Below, piece by piece: positions 8,358 to 16,013 of a stretch of 35,525 bases of DNA. The translations under genes were made by a program, and so were the position numbers. The stretch lies in NCBI GenBank assembly GCA_025060675.1, contig JANXBI010000016.1, positions 1 to 35,525 of the forward strand, written 5' to 3'. The notes beneath the pieces were generated by a model. That model did no database searches and was not told where the DNA came from. It saw only the letters and a program-made list of their open reading frames with translations. The stretch is from Candidatus Caldatribacterium sp. (GTDB taxonomy: Bacteria; Atribacterota; Atribacteria; Atribacterales; Caldatribacteriaceae). Position 1 is the first letter of the stretch. Each line of letters opens with the position of its first letter.

Positions 8358-9064
8358 CGCACCCTCCAACGGAGCATTTCCTCGGCAAGAAGGAAATCCC
8401 AAGGAGTGGTGATTTTCAGGTTTTCCTCAGACCCCAAAACTATATGCACCGGGAGCCCTAAGCGTTCTACAAGAGCAGCGTCATCAGTCCCATAAAACCC
8501 TTCTTGCCTTGCTCGCTCCAGGGCTTTAAGGATAAGGCCAACACGGAATGCCTGTGGAGTCTGCGCTCGCCAAATTCTCTTTCGATCCAGCGTTCCCTCG
8601 ATGGTTCTCCCATCGGAAGAAAGCTTTGGCGTATCCACGAGAGGAATAGCCACACACACCGCCTCAGACCGAGCGACTTCCTCCACGCAACGCTGAAGGA
8701 TGCTTTTACTTACCAAAGGTCGTACCCCATCGTGAATGAGGACGAAATCCTCCAGGCGATCCTTGTAGAGCTTTACCCCCTCGTAGACGGAATCCTGCCG
8801 CGTCGTTCCACCAAAAACGTAACGCCGCAACTTGCGGAAATCGTACTTTCTCAAGATTTCCCGCCGAAAAATTTCCTCATGGAGGGGATGGATGACAACC
8901 ACAAACTCGGTGATTGCCTCACACTGCTCAAAGACTTCAAGGGTGTGAGCAAGGACAGGCTTTCCAAGAAGGGGAAGGTACTGCTTGGGGAGGGGCGCAT
9001 TCATACGCTCTCCAACTCCTGCGGCAACAACCACCGCGAAAAATAGGGATCCCAGAAGTCTCAC
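8339..9064 (-). CDS. ispD: 2-C-methyl-D-erythritol 4-phosphate cytidylyltransferase
   Basis: IspD makes CDP-methylerythritol from MEP and CTP. The nucleotide-binding start (VVVAAGVGERMNAPLPKQYL), the IHDGVRPLVS motif and TPQAFRVG are typical, with Arg and Lys of the first motif as transition-state residues. Length is 241 aa. The GTG at 9064 overlaps the yacL stop as GTGA. A later in-frame GTG (MVVAAG) would give a shorter start, so the first eight residues are uncertain. Its place after yacL and before ispF matches Bacillota. Confidence 0.96.
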   Translation of the reverse strand: MRLLGSLFFAVVVAAGVGERMNAPLPKQYLPLLGKPVLAHTLEVFEQCEAITEFVVVIHPLHEEIFRREILRKYDFRKLRRYVFGGTTRQDSVYEGVKLYKDRLEDFVLIHDGVRPLVSKSILQRCVEEVARSEAVCVAIPLVDTPKLSSDGRTIEGTLDRKRIWRAQTPQAFRVGLILKALERARQEGFYGTDDAALVERLGLPVHIVLGSEENLKITTPWDFLLAEEMLRWRVRWLPQE

Positions 9065-10089
9065 CCCTTCGTTTTCAGACGGGCAAAAATCATCCGCCCA
9101 GCAGGAGTCTGCAGAACACTGGTGACAATCGTGTCCACAACAGAATTGATGTACTTCTTCCCCTCTTCCACCACGACCATGGTACCGTCGTCAAGGTACC
9201 CCACACCCTGTTCTGCTTCCTTCCCCTCTCGAATAATCTGCACTCGGAGTTCTTCCCCAGGGAGAACATAGGGTTTGAGCGCGTTGGAGAGTTCGTTGAT
9301 ATTGAGGACCTCCACACCTTCAAGTTCGGCAATCTTATTTAAGTTAAAGTCATTCGTAATGACCCGCGCCCCCATGATTTTGGCGAGTTTGATGAGCTTC
9401 GCATCCACATCTCGGATGTCAGGAAAATCACGGTCCACAATGCGGATAGTCACCTTTTTCTCCTTTCTCATTCTATTCAGAATGTCAAGCCCACGACGTC
9501 CACGGCTCCGCTTCAAGGGATCCTGCGAGTCAGCCACCTGCTGCAGCTCTCGCAATACAAAACGGGGGATGATGAGCTCCCCTTCAAGGAAACCAGTCTT
9601 ACAGATATCGGCAATCCTTCCATCGACAATAGCACTGGTATCGAGGATTTTGTTCGTTCCCCCTTGGCCCCGGAGAAAACGTACCCGAGGAAGACCGGTA
9701 AAGAGGCTAACGATGTCCTCTTTCCGAAGGAGGAAAACCGTAAGACCTAAAGCCCCGCAGATAAGGGTGACCACAAGGGGTAAGGCAGCATTTTTAAAAG
9801 GGAGAAAAGATATGGGATAGGTGAGGAGCACCCCAATAACAAGGCCAACGATGAGACCTCCAAGACTCACCAGGATGTCGACAGCTGAAGCTTGGGAAAA
9901 GAATCCTCCTACCATGGTGAAAACTCTCTTCAGAGGCTTGCCAAGCCACATGTGCAAAGCTGTCACCCCTCCAGAAACCCCAAGCGCCAGGAGAACACTC
10001 CAAACGAGAGACCACGGAGCGAGTAAGAAGGAGAGAATAAAGACACCACAGAAAAGGAAAATGCATAGGACCCCATCTCCTTTGCTCAT
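9061..10089 (-). CDS. Membrane-anchored PIN/TRAM-domain protein, YacL-like
   Basis: The first ~130 residues contain four hydrophobic membrane segments. A PIN nuclease-like domain follows, with acidic residues in LDTSAIVDGRIAD, the Glu of FVLRELQQVAD, and Asp in RDVDAKL and ITNDFNLNKIAE. A TRAM-type RNA-binding tail holds GVGYLDDGTMVVVE. This is the architecture of B. subtilis YacL, and the gene lies in the same position between radA and ispD. The PIN acidic residues suggest an RNA-cleaving role, but family function is not settled. ATG 10089 is chosen because GGAGGT sits seven bases before it; the longer GTG version would start inside this ribosome-binding site. Length from here is 342 aa. Confidence 0.88.
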   Translation of the reverse strand: MSKGDGVLCIFLFCGVFILSFLLAPWSLVWSVLLALGVSGGVTALHMWLGKPLKRVFTMVGGFFSQASAVDILVSLGGLIVGLVIGVLLTYPISFLPFKNAALPLVVTLICGALGLTVFLLRKEDIVSLFTGLPRVRFLRGQGGTNKILDTSAIVDGRIADICKTGFLEGELIIPRFVLRELQQVADSQDPLKRSRGRRGLDILNRMRKEKKVTIRIVDRDFPDIRDVDAKLIKLAKIMGARVITNDFNLNKIAELEGVEVLNINELSNALKPYVLPGEELRVQIIREGKEAEQGVGYLDDGTMVVVEEGKKYINSVVDTIVTSVLQTPAGRMIFARLKTKG

Positions 10090-10149
10090 ACCTAACACCT
10101 CCACTCTGCACGGTCGATACCCTCAAACCCCCTGTGAAGCCCTTTTTCC

Positions 10150-10176
10150 ATTATACCAATTTTCCTGGTAAAGCAA
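10150..10176 (-). promoter_or_regulatory. Sigma-A-type promoter of the yacL-ispD-ispF operon
   Basis: On the minus strand a perfect TATAAT (10155-10150) lies 61 bases upstream of the yacL ATG. The best -35 is TTGCTT (10176-10171), with a short 15-base spacer. It is the only good promoter between radA and yacL and would start the ten-gene operon, possibly in addition to read-through from radA. Confidence 0.6.
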
Positions 10177-10193
10177 AGAAAGGCAGGACAGCC

Positions 10194-11549
10194 TCAGAGG
10201 AGGCCTTCCCCACGGAAGAGCTCGAGGATATTACCGTATGAGGTGTACTCCATTCCCGAAAGCCGCAGGGACAAGCGTTGGTCACGGGCAAGAACCGCTC
10301 GCCGAATGCCTATTCGAAGGGCCTCTTGAAGACGGCTCTCTAAGAAAGGTACTGAACGGACCTCTCCTCCCAGCCCCACTTCACCACAGAACACCGTATC
10401 TTTCCGCACCTCCCGTTCGAGTCGCGAGGAGACAAGACTTGCACAGAGAGCAAGGTCCAGACTCGCCTCGGAAGTGCGTATCCCTCCTGCAATACTCACG
10501 TAGACATCCTGACGAGAAAAACGAACACGGGCAACCTTTTCAATGACCGCAAGGAGGAGATGCACCCGGTTGAGGTCAACACCAAGGCTCACTCGTCGGG
10601 GGAAATCGAGGAAACTCGGGTGCACAAGGGATTGGATCTCGACCACCATAGCTCTCTTCCCCTCTGCAAGGACGGTTCGAGCAACCCCGATGCGAGGAGC
10701 GTGCTCTCCATCACTGAGGAAGTAACGGGAAGGATCAGCAACTTCGACAAACCCACCCTCGGTAAGTTCAAGAAGCCCAACCTCTTGCGTTGAGCCGAAA
10801 CGGTTCTTCATGCTCCGCAGAAACCGTAACGGTCGATTCGGATCCCCCTCAAGGTAGAGCACCACATCCACAAGATGTTCAAGGGTCCTTGGTCCGGCAA
10901 CCACGCCTTCTTTCGTAACATGACCCACGAGAATAAGGGCCACGTGGCGATTCTTGGCAATCTCCATGAAATGGGCACTGAGGTCCCGAAGGAGGGCAAC
11001 ACTTCCTGGGAGGAAATCGCTTTCTTCCCGAGAAAGGTTCTGAATCGAGTCGACAATAACAAGCTCAGGGGAAAGCGCTTCAAGAGCGTCAAGCACGTTC
11101 TCGAAAATGCCTGTTGAGAGGAGGAAAAGATGAGGGGTTTTCTCTACCTGAAACCTTTTGATGCGGAGATGGATTTGGGCAAGAGACTCTTCGCTCGATA
11201 CGTAGAGCACTCGCTTCCCTTGAAGAGCCACTTTGTGAGCAATCTCAAAAAGAAGGGTTGATTTCCCAATGCCAGGGTCACCGCTGAGGAGCACGAGAGA
11301 GCCCGCGACGATTCCGCCTCCAAGAACCCGATCAACTTCAGAAAAGCCCGTGGTGAAACGACTGTACCTCTGAAGAGAGGACTCGTCAAGCTCCGCAAGG
11401 GTAACAGGCATAACCCGTGGAGATGATTGCTTTTTTTGTCTTACCTTCTCGTCCTTTTCCGCAAAAAAAGTATTCCACCCCCCACATTGGGGACAACGCC
11501 CCATCCAGCTGGGGGTGGAATACCCACATTCAGCACAAACGTACCGCAT
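10194..11549 (-). CDS. radA: DNA repair protein RadA/Sms
   Basis: RadA is a RecA-like branch-migration helicase used in recombination and repair. It begins with a four-cysteine zinc finger (CAECGYSTPSWMGRCPQCGG). A Walker A follows (GDPGIGKSTLLFEIA), then the RadA-specific KNRFGSTQEVG motif, and a Lon-protease-like C-terminal domain (SIAGGIRTSEASLDLALCASL). At 451 aa it is full length. It starts two bases after clpC ends and is the last gene of the CtsR operon. In Bacillota disA normally follows; here it is absent and yacL comes next. Confidence 0.96.
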   Translation of the reverse strand: MRYVCAECGYSTPSWMGRCPQCGGWNTFFAEKDEKVRQKKQSSPRVMPVTLAELDESSLQRYSRFTTGFSEVDRVLGGGIVAGSLVLLSGDPGIGKSTLLFEIAHKVALQGKRVLYVSSEESLAQIHLRIKRFQVEKTPHLFLLSTGIFENVLDALEALSPELVIVDSIQNLSREESDFLPGSVALLRDLSAHFMEIAKNRHVALILVGHVTKEGVVAGPRTLEHLVDVVLYLEGDPNRPLRFLRSMKNRFGSTQEVGLLELTEGGFVEVADPSRYFLSDGEHAPRIGVARTVLAEGKRAMVVEIQSLVHPSFLDFPRRVSLGVDLNRVHLLLAVIEKVARVRFSRQDVYVSIAGGIRTSEASLDLALCASLVSSRLEREVRKDTVFCGEVGLGGEVRSVPFLESRLQEALRIGIRRAVLARDQRLSLRLSGMEYTSYGNILELFRGEGLL

Positions 11550-11551
11550 CG

Positions 11552-14011
11552 TTACGCCTGTAAGGAGAGTTCAAGGGGCGCAAACTTCGTAAAGGAAATC
11601 TTCCCGTCCTCAAGAGTCACGACGATACGATCGCCCTCTTTGAAAACTCCGCTAAGGATGAGCTCAGAGAGCGGATCTTCCACAAGACGCTGAATGGCCC
11701 TGCGCAGCGGTCGAGCACCAAAGTTGGGATCGTATCCTTCTCGAGCGATGAAAGACCGCGCTTCGGGGGTGAGCTCAATATCCATACCGTGCTCTTTCAG
11801 CCGGTTGCGAGTTTCCTTCATGAGGAGTTCCACAATCTGCTCAATCTCTTTCTGCTTCAGCGGCCGGAAAACGATAATCTCGTCAACCCGGTTCAGGAAC
11901 TCGGGAGTGAAAACCCGCCTCACTTCCTCCATAACCCGGTGCTTAATCTCCTGGTACGAGAGCCCTTCGTCTTTGCGGTCACCAAACCCGATGCCCCCTT
12001 GCGAGGCAATCATCCGGGCCCCAAGGTTTGAAGTCATGATGATGATAGTGTTCTTGAAATCCACGACCCGACCCTGCGCATCAGTCAGACGTCCTTCCTC
12101 CATAATCTGGAGGAGGATGTTGAAGATTTCCGGATTGGCCTTCTCAATTTCGTCGAAAAGCACCACAGAGTACGGGCGCCGCCTGACCTTTTCGGTGAGT
12201 TGTCCTCCCTCTTCGTATCCTACGTACCCTGGGGGTGAACCGACAAGGCGCGAAACCGTGAATTTCTCCATGTACTCGGACATATCAAGGGTAATGAGGG
12301 CATCTTCCCTCCCGAAGAGGAACTCAGCCAAAGCCTTAGCAAGCTCAGTTTTTCCAACCCCCGATGGACCAAGGAAGATAAAGGAACCAATAGGACGGCG
12401 CGGATCCTTAAGGCCTGCTCGAGACCGGCGAATTGCCCGGCACACCGCCTTGACCGCCTCTTCCTGGCCCACGATACGCTTGTGGATTTCTTCTTCCATG
12501 TGCACAAGCTTCTCCCGCTCTTCCATAGCAAGGCGAGACACTGGGATACCCGTCCAGCTCGAAACAACAGCAGCAATATCCTCCTCAGTAACAAGAGGCC
12601 GCGTAGCGTCAACCTCTCGAAGCCACGCTTCTCTGCTCTCCCGGTATTTCCGCTTCAGCCGTTCCTCCTCATCCCGGTACCGAGCTGCTTCCTCAAAGTC
12701 CTGGTTACGCACGGCGCGTTCTTTTTGACGACGAACCTCTTCAATCCGAGCTTCGAGTTCCTTGAGTTCCGGAGGAAGCACCGTTGCTCGGAGTCGAACA
12801 CGACTTGCCGCTTCATCCATAACATCGATGGCTTTGTCTGGAAGGTACCGGTCAGCAATGTACCGCTGGGAAAGCTTTGCCGCCGCTTCGAGCGCTTCAT
12901 CGGTGATACGAACCTTGTGGTGGTCCTCATACCGCTCCCGGATACCCTTGAGGATTGCGATGGTCACCTCAACAGAAGGTTCATCGACATACACCGGCTG
13001 GAATCGACGCTCCAGGGCGGAATCCTTCTCGATGTACTTCCGGTACTCGGTGATGGTTGTTGCACCAATGGCTTGAAGCTCTCCTCGAGCAAGGGCAGGT
13101 TTGAGAATATTCGCCGCATCAATAGCACCTTCTGCCGCTCCCGCCCCTACCAAGGTATGGACTTCGTCAATGAAAAGGATGACCTCTTTCGTCTGCACGA
13201 TTTCGGAGATAATCTTCTTCAAGCGTTTTTCAAACTCTCCACGGTACTTTGTCCCAGCGACAACTGCAGCAAGGTCAAGGCTTACCACCCGTTTACCTTT
13301 GAGGATTTCCGGAACCTCGCCTTTGACGATTTTCTGCGCCAAACCCTCAACGATGGCCGTTTTCCCAACCCCTGGTTCACCGATGAGGACAGGGTTGTTC
13401 TTGGTACGGCGGCTCAAAATCTGGATGACCCGCTCGATTTCCCTTTCTCTACCGATAACTGGGTCAAGCTTTCGCTCCAAAGCAAGTTGCGTCAGGTCCC
13501 GACTAAACTCATCAAGAACCGGAGTACGGCTCTCCCTATGCGATGGAGCATCGGGGAAACTCTCCTGCGATCCAGAGCTCTCGTTGAGCAACTCATAAAG
13601 CCGATTCCGAACCATTTCAAGGTCAAGACCAAGACGCCGGAGAATTTGTGCCCCTACTCCTTCACCTTCCCGAAGGATACCAAGAAGGATGTGCTCAGTA
13701 CCAACGTAGTTGTGACCCATGCGTCGGGTCTCATCGAGAGCAAGCTCTAAAACACGTTTTGCCCGAGGTGTAAAGGCAACTTCCTTCGACCCCTGGTACT
13801 CTGTTCGGTCAACCATATGCTCGAGTTCGCTCCGAACAAGCTCCAGGGTAATATCAAAGCTGTCGAGGATTTTCGCTGCCAAACCCTCTCGTTCACGCAG
13901 AAGGCCGAGGAGGAGGTGTTCAGTACCGATATGGTTGTGCTTCAAGCGAACTGCCTCATCCTGGGCGAGAATGATGACTTTCCGTGCCCTCTCAGTATAC
14001 CGTTCAAACAT
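11552..14011 (-). CDS. clpC: ATP-dependent Clp protease ATP-binding subunit ClpC
   Basis: ClpC is the AAA+ unfoldase that feeds ClpP and disassembles aggregates. It has a double N-domain with two Clp repeats, a first AAA module (GEPGVGKTAIVEG), a UVR-type middle region (QDFEEAARYRDEEERLKRKY), and a second AAA module (GPSGVGKTELAKALAEFLFG). At 819 aa it is standard. Both N-domain repeats keep the GTEH motif. In B. subtilis the Glu of each GTEH (E32 and E106) docks phosphoarginine-tagged substrates. That is notable because the adjacent McsB looks inactive. It overlaps mcsB by 8 nt and is expected to be repressed by CtsR. Confidence 0.97.
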   Translation of the reverse strand: MFERYTERARKVIILAQDEAVRLKHNHIGTEHLLLGLLREREGLAAKILDSFDITLELVRSELEHMVDRTEYQGSKEVAFTPRAKRVLELALDETRRMGHNYVGTEHILLGILREGEGVGAQILRRLGLDLEMVRNRLYELLNESSGSQESFPDAPSHRESRTPVLDEFSRDLTQLALERKLDPVIGREREIERVIQILSRRTKNNPVLIGEPGVGKTAIVEGLAQKIVKGEVPEILKGKRVVSLDLAAVVAGTKYRGEFEKRLKKIISEIVQTKEVILFIDEVHTLVGAGAAEGAIDAANILKPALARGELQAIGATTITEYRKYIEKDSALERRFQPVYVDEPSVEVTIAILKGIRERYEDHHKVRITDEALEAAAKLSQRYIADRYLPDKAIDVMDEAASRVRLRATVLPPELKELEARIEEVRRQKERAVRNQDFEEAARYRDEEERLKRKYRESREAWLREVDATRPLVTEEDIAAVVSSWTGIPVSRLAMEEREKLVHMEEEIHKRIVGQEEAVKAVCRAIRRSRAGLKDPRRPIGSFIFLGPSGVGKTELAKALAEFLFGREDALITLDMSEYMEKFTVSRLVGSPPGYVGYEEGGQLTEKVRRRPYSVVLFDEIEKANPEIFNILLQIMEEGRLTDAQGRVVDFKNTIIIMTSNLGARMIASQGGIGFGDRKDEGLSYQEIKHRVMEEVRRVFTPEFLNRVDEIIVFRPLKQKEIEQIVELLMKETRNRLKEHGMDIELTPEARSFIAREGYDPNFGARPLRRAIQRLVEDPLSELILSGVFKEGDRIVVTLEDGKISFTKFAPLELSLQA

Positions 14012-14978
14012 CGTCGCGTATCCTCCCCAAAGGAACTCCTAAAAACTCCAATATATCCCCACACATTCCCCGTAAAGGAAGTGCTTGCAAACCCTTTTCC
14101 ACAAGGCTCCCAGTACTCACTCCATTACAACCCCGCCCTTGAGGAAATATTCCCTCTTCCTGGCCAAGGCAGAGGAGCGACAGGAAATCAAGCACCTTCT
14201 TATCTTTTGTATCGCCATCTCGAACAATATCTTTACCTACTTCTCGCAACTTTTCAAGAAGCGTCCTCCGATGGAGGTCAGAACCACGTAGAACATCCCG
14301 AACGCTCCTCTCCCACCGGACAACCTTTCGTTCAATCCAAGACATCCACTCAAAAATCTCCCGCTCTGTCACCCCAAGGGTATAGCGATTGGTCACCTCG
14401 AAGACGTGGGCAACTGGTTCTTTCGCTCCACCGCACCCCGAAACCACGATTTCCGGTCGTTCCCTGAACCATTGCAGAAGCTGATGCTCTCCATACACGA
14501 AAGACAAAGCAGGAAGGTGGAGCCAAAGGAAAATTCGCAAGCCCGTACCCATCCACTGTGACGAAGCCGTGAGATACCCCCATTGGGGGTCAAAGGCATA
14601 GTCGAGGAACCGCTCAAGAAAACGGTCCAAACGTTGAACACTCTCAAAATCAGCTCGACACAAAGAAGACATTCGCTCCAAAAAGATTCGGAGATGGTCC
14701 TCCCCATTAACAAGAACACCTATTTTCCGGTGCTTTTCTTGGCGAAGGAAAAGCAGAGCACCATCTGACCTTTCCTCGGAAGCAAATTTCCACTCCCTTC
14801 CCTCCCGAGTGATAACCTCGGTTACCTTTGTTTTGACTTCTTCAGCAAAAACTGGACGGAAAAAGCGCGAGGAAGGAAAGGGAAGACCACTGAGGTTCCG
14901 AGCAAGAACAATTTTCGTCTTTTCTCGGACCACACCAAGTGATGGGAGAACCCTCTTCCAAGGGAGAAACACCCTCAT
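14004..14978 (-). CDS. mcsB: McsB-like guanido kinase homologue, probably catalytically inactive
   Basis: Active McsB phosphorylates arginines and marks proteins for ClpCP. The fold is recognisable from LARNLSGLPFP, NGEDHLRIF, GYLTASSQWMGTGLR, LHLPALSF and FEVTNRYTLG, and from its position between mcsA and clpC. Compared with B. subtilis McsB, recalled from memory, key residues are gone. The ATP-binding SSRIR is KTKIV. Catalytic Cys167 (TSCPTNVGTG) is Ser. Arg207 is Ser. The GEGSE loop with Glu212 reads GGAKE. The RSYG segment is missing. Only the Glu-Asp-His of NEEDH is kept. The frame is intact and coupled to mcsA by ATGA, so this is not a decaying pseudogene but probably an adaptor-type pseudokinase. 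Length is 324 aa, about 30-40 shorter than usual. Confidence 0.8.
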   Translation of the reverse strand: MRVFLPWKRVLPSLGVVREKTKIVLARNLSGLPFPSSRFFRPVFAEEVKTKVTEVITREGREWKFASEERSDGALLFLRQEKHRKIGVLVNGEDHLRIFLERMSSLCRADFESVQRLDRFLERFLDYAFDPQWGYLTASSQWMGTGLRIFLWLHLPALSFVYGEHQLLQWFRERPEIVVSGCGGAKEPVAHVFEVTNRYTLGVTEREIFEWMSWIERKVVRWERSVRDVLRGSDLHRRTLLEKLREVGKDIVRDGDTKDKKVLDFLSLLCLGQEEGIFPQGRGCNGVSTGSLVEKGLQALPLRGMCGDILEFLGVPLGRIRDDV

Positions 14979-15454
14979 AAGAGTGATCGCAACCTCTCGA
15001 TAAGCTTCTTCAGGCGTTCCGCCTGTTCGTAACGCTCTTCAGCAACGCAGCGCTCAAAATCCCGCAACGCCTGGGAGAGGCTGCGCTGAATCCTTTGCTT
15101 CCGCAGGTACCGCCAAGGGACCGTACCCCGATGATGGTCACCTGCCTGCTCTTGCTGCACTCGCTTAGTGATTTCCCTCGCAAAGGCACTGTAACAGTAC
15201 GGGCAGCCCAAAACACCACTCTCAAGGAAGGTACGCAGGGGCAAGAGGCAAAATGGACAACGTTTCCTCCCACGATGCAACGCCCTTTCCTGTCGCACAC
15301 GGCCCTCTTTAATCCCTCGCTCTATCAGGTGAGCGACAGAAACGTGTGCCATGCACCTACGGCACAAAAAGAGCTTATCCCGCGTACCCGTACCATCCCG
15401 TACCAGGTACACTACAACTATTGCCTCGCGATGCCCGCAAAAATCACACCTCAT
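14975..15454 (-). CDS. mcsA: McsA-like zinc-finger protein with UVR motif
   Basis: McsA activates McsB and modulates CtsR and ClpC. Four CxxC pairs form two zinc fingers: CDFC with CRRC in the first third, and CPFC with CPYC near residues 65-85. The C-terminal helix pair DFERCVAEERYEQAERLKK is a UVR-like motif that can bind ClpC or McsB. Length is 159 aa. The ATG directly follows the ctsR stop (TAGATG), and the end overlaps mcsB by 4 nt. In contrast to McsB, this protein keeps all expected features. Confidence 0.88.
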   Translation of the reverse strand: MRCDFCGHREAIVVVYLVRDGTGTRDKLFLCRRCMAHVSVAHLIERGIKEGRVRQERALHRGRKRCPFCLLPLRTFLESGVLGCPYCYSAFAREITKRVQQEQAGDHHRGTVPWRYLRKQRIQRSLSQALRDFERCVAEERYEQAERLKKLIERLRSLL

Positions 15455-15937
15455 CTACTTCCCCCAGCTCAGAATCTGCAAAAGCATTTCCCTGAGAATC
15501 CTTGAGCGAAGCTGGTTCCGCTCCGCCCCCGGAGGAATCCCAAGATCGTCAACTTTTTCCAAAGCTTTAATCATTGCAGCTTTCATGAGTTCGCTCTCAC
15601 GATGAGTAATGAAGTTCTCTCGCTCAAGCCAACTCAGGAGGTCCTCAACATCACTTTCTTTAAGCTGCCGCTCGTACTCCTCAAGGTATGCAACGATTGG
15701 TTCAATTCGGTCAATAGGGATTTTCCTGATACGAACGTAACCACTACCCCCCCGGCGGCTTTCCACGATGAAACCACGAAACACACTGAAACGAGTGGCA
15801 AGAACGTAGTTTATCTGAGACGGAGCACAATCAAATTCACTGGCAAGCTTTCCTCGTTGAATGGTGACAACCTGGTCCGGAGAGCTCTCGATGAGGCGCA
15901 TGATGTACCGCTCTATCGTATCACAGAGGGAGTACAT
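15455..15937 (-). CDS. ctsR: Transcriptional repressor CtsR
   Basis: CtsR represses clp genes and is released on heat or thiol stress. The N-terminal winged helix is clear: ASEFDCAPSQINYVLATRF for the recognition region and ESRRGGSGYVRI for the glycine-rich wing that senses temperature and touches DNA. The C-terminal dimer domain is present; total length 160 aa matches the family. The ATG at 15937 follows a G-rich ribosome-binding site. A CtsR-like operator overlaps its own transcription start, so it is likely autoregulated together with mcsA, mcsB, clpC and radA. Confidence 0.93.
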   Translation of the reverse strand: MYSLCDTIERYIMRLIESSPDQVVTIQRGKLASEFDCAPSQINYVLATRFSVFRGFIVESRRGGSGYVRIRKIPIDRIEPIVAYLEEYERQLKESDVEDLLSWLERENFITHRESELMKAAMIKALEKVDDLGIPPGAERNQLRSRILREMLLQILSWGK

Positions 15938-15962
15938 CCCTCATCCCCCCTCGGATCACCCC

Positions 15963-15979
15963 TTTGACCATCACTGACA
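15963..15979 (-). promoter_or_regulatory. Putative CtsR operator
   Basis: The minus strand reads TGTCAGT-GAT-GGTCAAA. The known CtsR site is two direct heptamers, RGTCAAA-NAN-RGTCAAA. The second heptamer is perfect, the first keeps GTCA, and the three-base spacer has the expected central A. The site starts seven bases after the -10, over the predicted transcription start, where a repressor would block initiation. Confidence 0.7.
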
Positions 15980-15985
15980 TTTACC

Positions 15986-16013
15986 ATTATACCCGAAGGG
16001 ACAACCTTGTCAA
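15986..16013 (-). promoter_or_regulatory. Consensus sigma-A promoter of the ctsR operon
   Basis: TTGACA (16013-16008) and TATAAT (15991-15986) are separated by 16 bases; both hexamers are perfect. The -35 overlaps the last codons of lysS. So strong a promoter fits a stress operon held down by a repressor. Confidence 0.85.

Noticed and set aside
10191..10204. Small hairpin GCCTC-AGAG-GAGGC after radA as a terminator
   Set aside because: Only five base pairs and no continuous T-run; read-through into yacL remains possible.
12482..13750. Plus-strand open frame of 422 codons
   Set aside because: It is antisense to clpC and has no recognisable domain.
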